Part shown: piece after piece, positions 1-11,065 of the stretch | Position numbering within the stretch: position 1 is the first letter of the stretch | Layout: the number at the start of each line of letters is the position of its first letter | Assembly: GCA_003313425.1 (NCBI GenBank) | Contig: NHZP01000073.1 | Coordinates: 62,001 to 126,000 of the forward strand | Direction of reading: 5' to 3' | Length of the DNA stretch: 64,000 nucleotides | Source of the DNA: Pseudopyrenochaeta lycopersici | Lineage: Eukaryota > Ascomycota > Dothideomycetes > Pleosporales > Pseudopyrenochaetaceae | Position numbers and translations under genes: made by a program | Notes under the pieces: model-generated | Seen by the model: the letters and a program-made list of their open reading frames with translations, nothing else | What the model was told of the DNA's origin: nothing | The model's database searches: none

Positions 1-494
1 TGTGGACTTCCATCTCCTATAAATTGGTCAATGAATGTCCTCCAGTATTAGTGCAGTGTGACCTACCATTTTGAAGCTATTCAGCTCTACCTTGATTTGT
101 TGCGCAAGCATAGGAGCGAGCCTACTGTATGTAGCAATGTCTCCTCGACGGTCATAGTCAGAACTGGGCCACGCATCATAGAACTGAATGCAAGAGCTGA
201 ACGTAACATTCTTCGAGGTGCCATGCGGTGTAGCCTGGGGGCTCATTCTAGGGGTCAATATACGCAGCGGGCGTCCAAAGTAATCTTCACCATATATGTC
301 GACCGGACGAGCACTGTCATCGTTGGGAGTGCTTGGGGCGCTAGATTTTGGAGTGTCGCTCGGAAGCTGAATGGAGCTGGCACCTGTGCCTAGCTCGCAG
401 TTAGCTCAATTCGGTCAATTGTAGCTTTGCCACTTACGCTTGAGGATACCCTTTTTTGCTGATGCATACACCTCAGCTCGTTCTCGGTATCCAC

Positions 495-637
495 CATTGG
501 CGAGAGTGCTGGACAGGCAGGGAAAGTACGAAGAGGCCGAGGCGATGAACAGATATGAGCTTGGGATCTGCGAGAAGGTGCTTGGGCCTGAGCATCCCGA
601 AACGCTGACGAGCATGAGCAACTTGCTGATATACTAG
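495..637 (+). pseudogene. TPR (kinesin-light-chain type) repeat scrap from an NLR-like gene
   Basis: About 45 codons read as one and a half tetratricopeptide units, with the signature GKYEEAEAMNRYELGICEKV followed by LGPEHPETLTSMSNLL. The same repeat type makes up the C-terminus of the NB-ARC protein at 23420-26038 in this window. Nothing upstream or downstream extends it. The reading frame is lost into the palindrome at 626-660. It lies antisense within the broken Bni4-like gene, so it looks like a fragment brought in by rearrangement. Confidence 0.6.
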
Positions 638-660
638 TATTACTTATACTAGTATATCAG
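626..660. repeat. Perfect 15-bp inverted repeat with 5-nt loop
   Basis: Arms 626-640 and 646-660 are exact reverse complements (CTGATATACTAGTAT and its mate) around TACTT. It sits exactly where the TPR scrap ends. A related ACTAGTAT stretch recurs near 880-890. It could be a fold-back left at a repair junction or the end of a small element; no protein or RNA role is visible. The rest of 661-967 shows no recognisable gene. Confidence 0.7.
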
Positions 661-1859
661 GATGTCGCACTTGGGTGTGCTGATGATGATGCATCAGGAA
701 GAAATCATGATGAGCAGAAAAGTTGTATTGTGTGTGTATTGTGTCTTGGTCTAGTGAACCTGACCCTGCACGTCTTAGATTATATGGCAAGATTACTAAT
801 GCAGTTTCTTCCTCAGGCTCCCTGAGATGACACCTTGGCCTGCGACACAGGATTATCTTAATCGTTGGACTAGTCCAATACTAGTATAGCAGCCTTGGCA
901 TTGTTTCGACCCCCGAAAATCTCTACGTCTCCGTCCTGAACACTCCACATATTCGTGTATCTCTCAACTAGCCAGGCGAGCGACCTCCTTTCGCAGTCGT
1001 TTGCTTAGTATGAAGGGAGTTGCACCTTAGTCTTAGATAATCTGTTCCACAGCCAACCTGGTCGCGAGAGTCTGCATTAACATTCACTTTCTGTCGCCCA
1101 GCCTCGACGGAAACCATTAAGACTTGGCCGACGGTAGGCAGTGCGATTGGCCCGTCTGCCACAGGAACACCAGCGACGGACTTGGCCCTAAACAGACGCT
1201 TGATGGACCTATCGCCTTTCTTTAACTTATTACCCATCTTGCGGAGCATGATGGAAGCAGATGATGCAGCCGGGAATATAGATAAGTTAATGGAGGCCCG
1301 CTCCCCATCCTGCTCACTTGATATTTGCCCTTTTGCAACTCTGTGAGCTCTGCAGCACTTCCAAAAGAAAAACCACTGCACAAGCTGGACTTTATACCCC
1401 TCCCTAATCCCTCCTCATGCAACACGGTGAGCTCCTGCATAGCAGGACTAGGAATGGCTTCCATACCATTCTTCGCCGGATGCGGAGGTTCAGTGGGTGA
1501 TATGGAATTCGACAACAGCAAGGGCACATTGATACGTCTTACAGGTGCAGGCATGGTATTTAAAGGACTAGAGGGGCTCATATCAGAAGTTCTCGGAGTA
1601 CCTGATTCCTGCCGATACTAATGATGGTTAGCAATCCCCTTCAGATGTTGCCTTCCGAACGTTGTATGTACCGATGGAGGCCGAGTTGAAGCGCTGGAGG
1701 AAACACTTCCTGCACTGTCTTGCCGCTCACGAATTTGTTTCGAACTGGCGGCTCAAACTCGATGGTGGCCTGACTTCATTGGACGGTCGCTTCGTAGAAG
1801 GAGCGGCGATACTAGAAAAATGTGTAGTTAATACAACGAAGACGAGTGCTACTTCAGCA

Positions 1860-2303
1860 ATGCCGCTGCTTGATCTACCGAATGAGTTGCTCCAAAACAT
1901 ATCAGAATATCTAGAATCCGAGAGAGATATCAACGCCTTTGCGTAAGCCAACCGCCGCCTTTACCGACTGCTAAATAGCTTCTTCTACCATTATAACGTA
2001 CAACAATCTGGAAGCTTAGCACTATTGTGGGCTGCCCGACATGGCCAAGAGGGAACGGTTCAAAAGTTGCTAGAAGAAAGAGCCAATGTCCAAGCCATAA
2101 GTGGCAACAATTGAACACCACTGTTGTTCGCGCTATAGCAGAGGCATAAGGAGATAGTGAAGTTGCTGCTCGACAATAGCGCCGATGTCAATGCGAAGGG
2201 TGGATACTACGGCAACGCACTCCAGGCGGCTTCGTATAGACGCCACGAGCAGATTGTGAAGCTGCTGCTTGACAAGGGCGCCGACGTCAATGAGCATGGT
2301 TGA
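1860..2303 (+). pseudogene. F-box / ankyrin-repeat protein, inactivated by four stops
   Basis: The frame opens with an F-box (LDLPNELLQNISEYLESERD, then NRRLYRLLN) and runs into three ankyrin units (ALLWAARHGQEGTVQKLLEE, HKEIVKLLLDNSADVNAKGG, HEQIVKLLLDKGADVNEHG). The frame is constant but contains TAA at 1944, TGA at 2112, TAG at 2136 and TGA at 2301. Each sits where Gln or Arg fits the family, so each can be explained by one C-to-T change (CAA, CGA, CAG, CGA). No indel is needed, which is the RIP-like signature. F-box/ankyrin proteins usually act as substrate adaptors for SCF ubiquitin ligases. A second F-box/ankyrin relic lies at 10145-10923 on the other strand. Confidence 0.75.
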
Positions 2304-3061
2304 AGTGGAAGCGATGGCAATAGTATTAATCTCTTTGAGTCCCAGCATCCATGGACGCTCTCTAGCATATATACGCTCACTTTAACTTTCAAGTCGTAAC
2401 GGCGCAACGCGAAAGCCAGGCTTTCTATCCATGCGCCATACGCCATACGCCATACGCGCTTGTATGGTTTATGGTGTAGTTACATGTGTTAGTGGTGTTG
2501 AAGGATAGACCGGAGTAGTGGTAGCCTGCATATCCCACGGGGGAGGTCAGGGTAAATGAAACAAGAAGAAGACTGTAGAAGACCTCGGGTCCGGTGTCCA
2601 CAAAATGGCTTTGGCACCAGTGGGGACCCGTTTCCGGCCCCCAGAAAGGCGCCACAGATGGGTGATACCGAAATAGAAAGGGACCGAAAGACGAAAGGAA
2701 CCGATACCGAAAAAGACCAAAATCATGGTAACTCTATTTTTGCCGCATCGCAAGGGCTGCGACAGCAATGAAGATTCAGAGCGTCTTTTATCAAGATGCT
2801 ATACATGTACCCTTCCGGGCAATTTTTGGGGTATTGAACGTATTTATTATCAACTTTGGAACGGCACCATGTCCAGAGTCCCTCTAATCTGGATGCAACC
2901 GAAGCAGCAATAGACGCATTCTCAGAACAACACCACCACCACCAAACCCAGACAGTACCCCGTAGACCCAGATTTTGTATGCCCAATGACCAGAACCAAC
3001 TCCCTATGTATTATGCATTGGACAAAAAGACCGACGCGGATCGCAAAAAAAATTTGATGCT
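2304..3061. other. Non-coding stretch with a short CGCCATA tandem
   Basis: No supported gene. Around 2428-2455 there is a small tandem array of the heptamer CGCCATA (about four copies). The remainder is ordinary-composition sequence that includes the 3' flank of the Reg1-like gene. Confidence 0.4.
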
Positions 3062-4888
3062 TCAGTTCCTCCAGCCAACATTCCAGATCACATAGGCTAT
3101 ATCTCGTGCCGTGTTCACCGTATCTACCACTCGATCTATGATGCCAGGTTGCTGAGCTTCTTCCTCATTGTCCTCAAACGGCATAAACAAACTATATGCT
3201 GTTCTTCGGAGCCCGCCACATTTCGATGTCTTAGTTGGGGTGCCGGGTCGATGTGCATAATTTGATGGCGTTGGAGTGCTGGGTAGCCTGATTCCATAAG
3301 CGCCAGACGGTTCGAATGGATCATCATCTTCATCAGCCTCTGGAAGCAGGAAAATTGTCAATGGGTTCGGTGGCCACAACGTTTCGCATGAAGGTGAGGG
3401 TGATAGCCGACCTGAACGCCAGAATCCGAGAGAACGAGAAGGCTGCTGTTCTGTTACATCCGGCCGATTTGTACTATATTTAAGCGTTGTAGACGGCAGC
3501 TTAGCGATGGTTTTGCGGTCTCCGCTTGTACTGGTTCTCGAGCCTGTTCGTAACAATGGCCGTTTTCTGCGTGAGCGCTTCTTCATCATCATCACAATCT
3601 TGTCAGACGAGGAATCATCGTCATGGTACTTGGTCCAAGGGTTGTGATTGCAATCATCTTCATCATCATCGGCGTCTCTGCACTCGACAGCGATGCACTG
3701 GTCCACTTTATCGTCAAAGCGGATGTGTTTCTTCTCGCCCTGATCGGGGGTTTGCAATCCTGACGTGGCTCGCGAGAAGAAATAGTCAGTGGGTTCTGGA
3801 TTTCTCGTTCTTGACATAATTGAGGATACTGTGAGATCAGTTGCCGCTCGGCCAATGGTTGGTAGAGGCTTCCATCGCTCGAGAGTCACGCTAGTCGTCC
3901 GCTGGGCCTGCACTGCCTCTGTAGCCTGCCTGACTAATGAAGAATACGATAGCGACTTCTGCAGCATTACTTCCGACATGCTGCGTTTCTTGAGAATTGG
4001 CTTCCCAACACCATTGAGGAAAGAATTGGTTGTGGATAATCGGCTGACTGGCTTGGAGTTTTGGTGCGAGCCAAAGCGGTCCGATGCCTGCATAGGGCCA
4101 TATAACCAGGTGACGTCTACGTCCTTTAGCCTGTGTGGCTCGTTAGAATAGCAGGACCAAACCCGGGAGGCACGTGCACGGATGGGGATGATCGGCATCC
4201 AATGGCCAGGGCAGAAACCGCGAGGGGCGGTCGAGACTCACCAGTTCAGCGTATCGGGCGGTATTGTCCTTAGCTTGAATTGGGCTTTCGCCCAGGTTCG
4301 CCACGATGCATTTTCGAGCCGGGAGCGCTCGCCATACACGTTCCGGTGCTCCACGATGTGCCGCCATGAGGCCCAAATGTCCTCCTCTCTCCATTCATAT
4401 GATAAATAGTCGACATTATGTGAAGGTTCTTTACGCATTGCCGTGTCGTCCTCTGATATGGGAAGTGGATCTGGTGTTGGTAGGGGTGTATCTAAAGAAA
4501 GGCTCTCGGCAGGCAAGGGCACTGGCGAAGATGGCCGGTTGCTCGATTCTATTATGCTCGTAGGACCCAAGTCAAAGGAATCGAGAGCACGTTTATATCG
4601 TCCTGCAGTGCCGTACTCCGGGAAGGATAGACCGTCGTCCTCGCTACTTGACTCTTCCGACTTAGTGTCCAGTGAGAGACTGCTAGAGGACACCGAGTGC
4701 AATGATGAGGTATGTGAAGAACCCAGCGAGGGCGCACGCAAGTCTTGCAGCAAGTATTCAGTCCTACGAGGGACACCGAAGGCGTCGAGCGATAGCGATG
4801 TCGACGAGGTGGAGCGCGATATTGGCGGGGCGTGTTGGAAGGGCGCACCCTCTGGCCTCGATAGCACCTCAGCCATAGCTGAGGCCAC
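3062..4888 (-). CDS. Reg1/Hex2-like regulatory subunit of protein phosphatase 1
   Basis: Two exons, 4888-4242 and 4130-3062, are joined across a 111-nt intron (GTGAGT donor, CTAAC branch, CACAG acceptor) to give 571 aa in frame. The N-terminal third is Ser-rich (SRSTSSTSLSLD). Residues about 158-216 carry the conserved fungal block YLSYEWREEDIWASWRHI plus ENASWRTWAKAQFKLR (DUF1752/AreA GATA-like region). At about 351-354 there is a PP1-docking RVxF variant, HIRF, inside KKHIRFDDKVDQCIAVE, the hallmark of yeast Reg1. An Asp/Glu-rich stretch and a basic MMMKKRSRRKR follow. Reg1 proteins direct Glc7 to Snf1 and so control glucose repression. The gene appears intact, unlike its neighbours. The start was chosen as the first ATG of the open frame. 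Confidence 0.85.
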
Positions 4889-5929
4889 GCGGGCTCAATG
4901 CTTCAATAGCAATCACAGTGAGATGCTGGTGGTGGATTTCGTCAGCCAAACTTCCTTCGCGATTTTCCCTCGGCTCGGTCTCGACATGGTTCCATTGCCA
5001 TGGCGGCTCCTTCGTTAAGTAGAGTCGGAAAGGCGGGAGTTGTTGGGATGGTCGCTGTGCAAGAATGCCTCTGGGTAGACAACGCAAGGGAGCGGCAGGG
5101 CACGGGATGGCGTCTGTGTTATCGAGACGCGTGGGAAGATGCAAAAAGATCGGAAGGTTGCAGCGTCGGGACGCAGAGACCAGTGGACTAGACCCCGTAC
5201 GTTCTATCCCCCCCAGTCATCGTCCAGCGAGCCACTCACCCGCGGGAAACTTTATATGGCCGCTTCCACCCAGTCCTGATATACTGCTAAGCACCGCCGA
5301 AACGGTGAACCCCGCTGTCTCCCCACTTTCACAATAGCAGAAAGATACCGTCACTGTCGAACAAGATGGCAGCTTCGTCAGTAGGCCCACACTGTTGCAT
5401 CTGCGCGACCGTTTGCCAATACGAAAGGTGTAGACGTTCCGTTCCATGGTTATCTCCCTTTGGCTGCAAGCCGGGCTGTCGGATGTGATCGGCTGTGCAG
5501 ACCCCAACAACGAGCCTCGATGGAAGGAGCCTCGACCGTTGCTGCACGCTCACTGCGGCCGTTGCGGGGAAGCGAGGGACAGTAGCATTGATTTGGTATT
5601 ACCTAGCAAGTCAAGGTACTAATAATGTCTAGGCGACTATGGAAGGCGTAATTATGCGCTCCCATTACTCTTGCCGCCATGCTACTCGCTGTCGCGCTGC
5701 AACATACATTGGCCTAGCAGCCTAGCTTCTCAACATCATCCTTTCGTAAGACGACGAAAGCCACAGACTTCGTCCCTCGCCCGTACATCACGTTTGCGAC
5801 ACAATTGATTGCTGGCTGGTAAGATTTGTCCCCAGCGCTAACGTGATCCACCACCGAGCTGGCCAGATCAGATCACTGGGATGGCCACCCTCCAAAATAC
5901 ACCAAAAAGCCTGAATTTCAATCTTAAGT
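4889..5929. other. Upstream region of the Reg1-like gene
   Basis: About 1 kb without a supported gene. It should hold the promoter and 5' UTR of the minus-strand Reg1-like gene. Short open frames here show no family resemblance. Confidence 0.4.
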
Positions 5930-5930
5930 A

Positions 5931-6186
5931 GCTCAACAACTACTTCATACTAACATCTAAAAATTGAAATATAAGCCGGTACATACATATCGCAGTACTT
6001 ATTACAATATTAGAGAATGCAGTCTAGTGGTTGTTGAGGTTGTTTAGAAAAGTCTCTAACTATTTTGGCCCCGAACTCTGTGTCTGAACAACTACTAGCC
6101 TGCAAGTTCATTGTAATAAGTACTGCGATATGTATGTGACGGCTTATATTTTAAATTTAAATGTTATTATGAAGTAGTTGTTGAGC
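5931..6186. mobile_element. Palindromic MITE, 256 bp, TA target duplication
   Basis: The two halves are inverted copies of about 80 bp. The left arm starts GCTCAACAACTACTTCATA at 5931, and the right arm ends with its reverse complement at 6186. The arms also share ATAAGCCG and CATACATATCGCAGTACTTA. Both outer borders are TA, the Tc1/mariner-superfamily target duplication. The centre has no coding capacity. Arms differ by scattered substitutions, so it is not brand new. Confidence 0.75.
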
Positions 6187-6329
6187 TAACGTACATAGCA
6201 AGCGAACGACGAACCCCACCAAATTTGCGTAATGCATAAACTTCTAGCGTGAGCGGCAAGCGAAACGCCCAGGTCAGCGAAACGCCCACCCCACCAAGCT
6301 TTACAACTTTGCACGTTAATAACTCAATC

Positions 6330-6655
6330 CTACAAGAAGCTACTACAGCTTATAGTAGCTTAAATTAATACTCTACTTCTATTACATCTTTCTTACACGT
6401 GCGCTTATTGTGTCCTGCCCCTCCACAGGTTTTACAGCGTCGGATACCCCCCTATACTAGCACCTCTCCGCACGCCTCTCCACCTTAAGTTGGGCCTCAA
6501 CCTCCCTCTGAGCAATTAAGTCCTCTCCCTCCTCCTTTGGTAGGGTCCCTCCCTGCTACATCCGCTTCTTCTTACGCTTTTTCCGCTCAGAAGCAGCTCT
6601 ATTTGCCTGCTTAAGACTAGCTACTCTAGCTTCCAGCAACGCGTCATTGTATATT
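6330..6655 (-). pseudogene. Decayed tail of a Fot1/pogo-type transposase with zinc knuckle
   Basis: Minus-strand reading gives a basic, Glu-rich helix (SLKQANRAASERKKRKKKR, then LIAQREVEAQLKVERRAER) followed in another frame by RRCKTCGGAGHNKRTCKK, the CCHC knuckle at the C-terminus of many fungal pogo/Fot1 transposases. Stops and a frame change separate the pieces. Between the MITE and this relic (6187-6329) nothing else is recognisable. Confidence 0.55.
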
Positions 6656-8792
6656 CTCCATTTCCATGTCATCCGCTTCCCTTCCCCGAGTCTCACAATT
6701 ATCCGCCCGACTCCATCGACTTTTCAAACTCAGCCCCGTCAACGAGAACAGATGCCCACATTCCCCCATCGTCGGAACCTCCTTCTCCCTCCCAGTCCAC
6801 GGCCCAATAGCGCGCCCTTCGGCCGCGATCCTCTGCAACTGAAACACCCCCATCTCAATCCAATCCAATCGTCTATGCAACCCCTTACCGGCCCTCCGCT
6901 GGACACACCCCACGATCTTGGGCAGACTTAGATTTGTCACAACAAGCAGCAGCGCCAGCGCAACCGTAAGAAAGAACCCCAGCGCCGAGAAGGACGTATG
7001 TGCCTGACTCCTTACCTTAACCTTATCACAAAGCAACCTATGCTCCTTATCCCCTGGCGGAACAATGTGCTTGAGCAAATCGATCCCAGACCCAGTATCG
7101 AAGTCCGAGGGCCGGGTATACATCTGCGCCATCAACTGCATTCCCGCGAGACTTGTGTTCATCAGGTTTGCGACCTCGATCTGCCATTGCCTATCGGGTA
7201 GCGCGGCCGACACGCCAAACAAGGCGCCCGATGCCCAGAGGTAGCTGTTCGCGACGAGGTTCTCCTGGCCGATGAGACCGAGTTGGTTGTAGAGGCGCAT
7301 GATGCGTATCGTCTGCCACATGAAGTTGAATACGGCTTTCTGCGTCGGATTAAGCGCGGGCGAGTTCTTTGGGTCCGGGAATACGCCCAAAATCCCGGTT
7401 AGCGGCGAACAGTACCTCGGTTCGTGGGTACAGAGTTGGTACCGCTCTTGACAGCCGAGGAAGGAGATGGGGTTGGTCGACATGCAGAAGGAGCCGAAGA
7501 GGGTATCGTTGGCGCAGATGTTGGAGTCGAACCAGGGGTCTTGGATTGCGTTGCGGTAGCGCACGCGGTTTACGAGGGAGATCACCGTGAGGTCGGCGTT
7601 TAGGGATTGGAGTTCGGGGATGGGGTCGAATTCAAGTTCAGTCGAGTTGCTGTTGAAAGTTGAGCTGAGGAAGCTGGAGATTTGGTTAGACGTTGTGATA
7701 TAGGTATATGAAGGATATCCTTCGCATCGGGTGTAAAGTGCTACTTACGCTATGCCGTACGGTGTCTCCCCCCTTGCGGAAAGCAAGCTGTCTATAGAGA
7801 AGGTGAGGTCCGGCTCAAGATTGTCAGGATCGCGGTGACGCCCAAACTCGTACGCGATAAACTCGGCGAAGGGGCTGCCGGTGAGTTCTAAAGTCTGCTC
7901 TTCCGAGACGTTGAACCACCCGTCTGTATATCTCTCGCCAGCTAGAGGCACACAAGAGAGCACTTTTTTGGCAGACACCCTGTCTCTAGGCCGTGTATTG
8001 ATACCTAAGTGAACGTCGGAATGTACGAAGCCAGTATCCAGCTCGAGAGCCATTCCATTACAGATCCTTTCCTGGAATGGGCAGGGGACCAATTTCGATG
8101 TCATTTGGATAGTTGGGCGAACCAGCATATCACAGACAGTGGAGTTTTCCACATAGCCATGGTTGTAGCAGATCTGCGAGTAGCTAGCTGCTCTTCGATA
8201 GGTGTTCCGTCCCCACAACAAGAGTGCATTAGCTGTCTCAAAGGTCTTTTGGTCCGTAAAATTGCTGTACTGCGAGACTTCTTCCAAAAAGCCGCAGGAT
8301 TGGGTCGCTACTCGGACCTCATCGTTGCGGACAAGGACTGTCGGCGTGATAAGAACTGCTATCCAGATGCCGAACATGTGGACGGTGGCGATGAAAATCA
8401 GAGGGAGAGCGCGTTTGTATGTGTCTAATCGATTCTTTTTGTGGCCGTACCCAACCTTGAAAAGGTCCAATATTAGCTGGAATTCGCTTTCTACATTCCG
8501 TAAGACAAGCTGGAGCTGGTGATACACGTCATCTTGTGACCGTGGAGACGCGTTAATCTGATGTATCAGATAGCGAACAATTCCCCACATAGCTCCACCG
8601 GCAAATTTTATGCACAAGGTAATGAATGCGACTAAAATTAGGCCATATCTATTCGGAAGTGTGAAAGTCGAGCCAAGAATGGCTCCCTTGCCTATACAGG
8701 TCAGCAGAAATTGTACATAGAGTCACTTGCGCAAACTGACTCCAATTAATCCAGAATCCGCAAGTTACTGTCTCGCAACCTTCTAAAGTCAT
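6644..8792 (-). CDS. Fungal multi-pass membrane protein of unknown function
   Basis: Three exons, 8792-8741, 8691-7749 and 7673-6644, give 674 aa. Introns are 49 and 75 nt. The first joins to give FWINWSKGAILGSTFTLPNR, which fits the start of a common, uncharacterised ascomycete membrane-protein family. I chose ATG 8792 because the conserved GCETVTCGFWINWS segment begins just after it. Membrane segments are visible near the N-terminus (LILVAFITLCIKFAGGAMWG), at LPLIFIATVHMFGIWIAVLI, and near the C-terminus (LGFFLTVALALLLVVTNL). A large Cys- and Asn-containing loop (several NxS/T) is probably extracytoplasmic. The tail is cytosolic and charged. The function is unknown. It often occurs near secondary-metabolism or HET genes, but nothing here shows its job. 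Confidence 0.7.
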
Positions 8793-9534
8793 CTTCAGTA
8801 AGGTGTGCTGACCTCGCTGATTGGCTGACACCGCTCCCCCATAAGTATATTGTTGAGATACCACGAGCCTCGTAGGTCGTGCCGTAAAGATCTAGGTAAG
8901 GCAAGTAGCTGTCCGGATATCGAATATAGGGTGGGCAACGCTATGTACGGCCCGGATACGTGCTAGAAATCGCATGAGCGAGAGCTTTGAAGGCTACCTT
9001 GCTCTACAGAACCTGTATGTGGAACCGAAATTCTTTGACAGTTTAATTCTGCCCTGATAAGAATAATTGAGCAAGGAACCTGGATCCCTATGAATAATTG
9101 AGCAATCTCATTCAGCTTGGGGCTGGTGACCAACGGATTATGCCGCTCCTGACCAATCCGGACCATGGTTTTTGGCGAGAGCGTCGCCAGCCGCAAGCCA
9201 TCGGCGGTGGCAATGCCCGCCAGCTGAGCTTTGTGAAACTAGCTACCCACCTAATTCTTAATCGGAAGACGATCAGTTGCGGGTTGTGATGTCTGCACTA
9301 CAACCGAAGGGACGTTGAAACTATTTTTTACTGTTAGGATCATTTGTAGCTGCATGACGACCTTGGCAGGACCAAAATAGCAGACATACTTGGCAAGGCT
9401 ATGCGTCGCTCCAGTTCGGTGGGTTAATTAGGTGGTTTTTGCCTTTGTAGATGTGACGGGGCTGACTCCAGAACACCGTAAAAACTCGCCATCTTCGACA
9501 ACCGCTAGCAGGGGGGGTCCCACCCACGCTAAAC
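8793..9534. other. Upstream flank, no supported gene
   Basis: This holds the presumed promoter of the minus-strand membrane protein. Only short unsupported frames are present. Confidence 0.35.
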
Positions 9535-9945
9535 TTAGATTGCGTCTAATGCAACGTAATATGTAACTTTAGTTCGCCCGGAGCGAGAGCTTGCATGAGC
9601 AGCTACGTCAACCTCAGCAGGATCCTCATCAACCACAACAGCCTCTGAAGCTTCAGTAAGCTTGAGGCTTCGTCTCTTGCCTAATTTGAACAACTTGAGG
9701 TCGTGGTTAAGCTGTTTTTGAAGCTGACGAGCGACCTTTTGCTCCTCGCGATAGGCAGCTTTCTGAAGCTTCAAATGCTCGCGCTCTTCCTTAGCTGTAA
9801 CTCTCATTAGTCGCCTCTGTTCAAGCTGTTCTGCATTGAGCTGTTTCTGTTGCTTCCGTAGCTGAATAGCCTCACTTTTTTGGTGTCGGAGCTCCTCATC
9901 TTCATTGTCCTTCTGCTCCTAACGAAGTCAGAGCTATATATTTCT
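9535..9945 (-). pseudogene. C-terminal relic of a pogo-like transposase
   Basis: The frame encodes ELRHQKSEAIQLRKQQK, further Lys/Glu/Gln-rich helix, then LKLFKLGKRRSLK and an Ala/Asp-rich tail. It aligns by eye with the relic at 26081-26619 (LQHQKSEAIKLREQQK, LKLSKKGKRQSLK). One in-frame TAG (9919-9921) lies at a Gln-compatible position. The catalytic half is missing. Confidence 0.65.
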
Positions 9946-10144
9946 GGGCCCAGCATCAAGAAAAGATAGCTTATGGCCAAAATTGTTATGAAGTCTCCTT
10001 GCCCCTTGGGCTCCTTGAATTTTGGATCACTCGGTTCTTGAAGTACTAGTCCGGAGGCTGTGTTTGGCGTTCATGTGCCATAGCGAAATTGAAACTGTTT
10101 AAGTTAATTAAGTTAATTTACTTCAATCAACCGTCTTCGTGATA

Positions 10145-10923
10145 CTAATAGCAATCTAATGGACATGGTGACAAGCGCCCGAATTCCCTTAATGCCGAGC
10201 TCTTCTGCTGCCAAGCTGGCAGAGGTGAGCCAAGTAATACCAGCTCTTCAACGGCTCTTTTATGCAAGGTGATGCTCGCTTGGTCAGCTGCTGTCCAACC
10301 AAATCGCGTCTTTGACGCTATATTCCCACCCGCGCGTATTAATGGTGCGAAAGACTCCCATGAACCCGTGACTGCAGCCAAATGTAACGGCGTATTTCCA
10401 TGGTGATCAATCGCGTTGACATCGGCACCAAGCGATATCAGAAGCTCGACTGCTTGTTTCATACCCCGCCCAGCAGCATAGTGAAGAGGAGTGAGCATAG
10501 AGCAGTCCACTTGGAACGGCAAGACGCTACATATCCTAAGCCTGTTAATGATAGGTTCTATAAATCAACTAACCCTTGTGCAGCAAGTCAATGCAAGAGG
10601 GTTACTCCGTAACCATCAGCTTGTACTAGGTCGATGCCACGTAATAGTATCAGTCTCTCAAATGTTGGCTTGCGGTCCATGATAGTCGCCCACTCTACGA
10701 CAGAAATATCACAGTTACGTTCAAACCAAAAGGTTACCTCGTGCAATCCATCTGTTAGAGATTCTTTCATGCGTAGTCTATGTTGTCGACCCAGCTGGTC
10801 CATAGCCTCGAGCAAGCCGTGGTACAGCCTGCGTGAACTCAAAAGTAATGCAAAGGTATCGCTAGGCTGTAAGTAAAGCGCTGTTTCCCGCAAGAGCTCC
10901 ACAGGGAGTGAATAAAGAGACAT
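10145..10923 (-). pseudogene. F-box / ankyrin protein with one stop and one frame change
   Basis: The N-terminal part reads SLPVELLRETALYLQPSDTF then LLSSRRLYHGLLE, a typical F-box. The C-terminal part reads ankyrin units: LTPLHYAAGRGMKQAVELLI, then SLGADVNAIDHHGNTPLHLA, then KTRFGWTAADQAS. Between them an in-frame TGA (10588-10590; CGA would give the expected Arg in LLHRLAAQG) is followed by a one-base frame change, unless a 32-nt intron is assumed. Either way the stop precedes it. A C-to-T change explains the stop. It is likely a ubiquitin-ligase adaptor pseudogene, related in type to 1860-2303. Confidence 0.65.
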
Positions 10924-11065
10924 TGCACGTAAATAGAGAGCTATTCAAGACATTGGTACAGACACACATATAAATACATATAGACATGGTGCACAGGGGC
11001 GTTGATTATAGAATGTCTTAGTTGGAATCCAGAATTTCTAAACCTGACATAGAAACAATCCTCTG

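Larger units (their letters stand above)
1..1755 (-). pseudogene. Bni4-like PP1-targeting scaffold, fragmented; 3' end runs off the window
   Basis: Two blocks of one gene can be read on the minus strand. The downstream block has exons at about 490-438, 389-67 and 16-1. It has clean introns at 390-437 and 17-66 (GTAAGT and GTAGGT donors, GCTAAC and ACTAAT branch sites). It encodes KKGILKR, then DIYGEDYFGRP, then a PP1-docking-like KNVTFSS followed by EYDRRG-, LTPMLAQQIK- and FKMEMEVH-like conserved pieces. I associate this C-terminal arrangement with fungal Bni4-type proteins, which bring Glc7/PP1 to the bud neck or septum. The upstream block has exons 1752-1672, 1617-1318 and 1237-968, with in-phase introns, and encodes an S/T/P-rich region followed by a basic KRLFRAKS stretch. 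The two blocks are separated by unrelated sequence (TPR scrap, hairpin), and the 5' end stops at a TGA (1753-1755). The family name is from memory. That the blocks are one broken gene is inference from order and strand. Confidence 0.5.

Noticed and set aside
626..660. Palindrome as a transcription terminator
   Set aside because: The fungal context does not use intrinsic hairpin terminators; it fits a rearrangement scar better.
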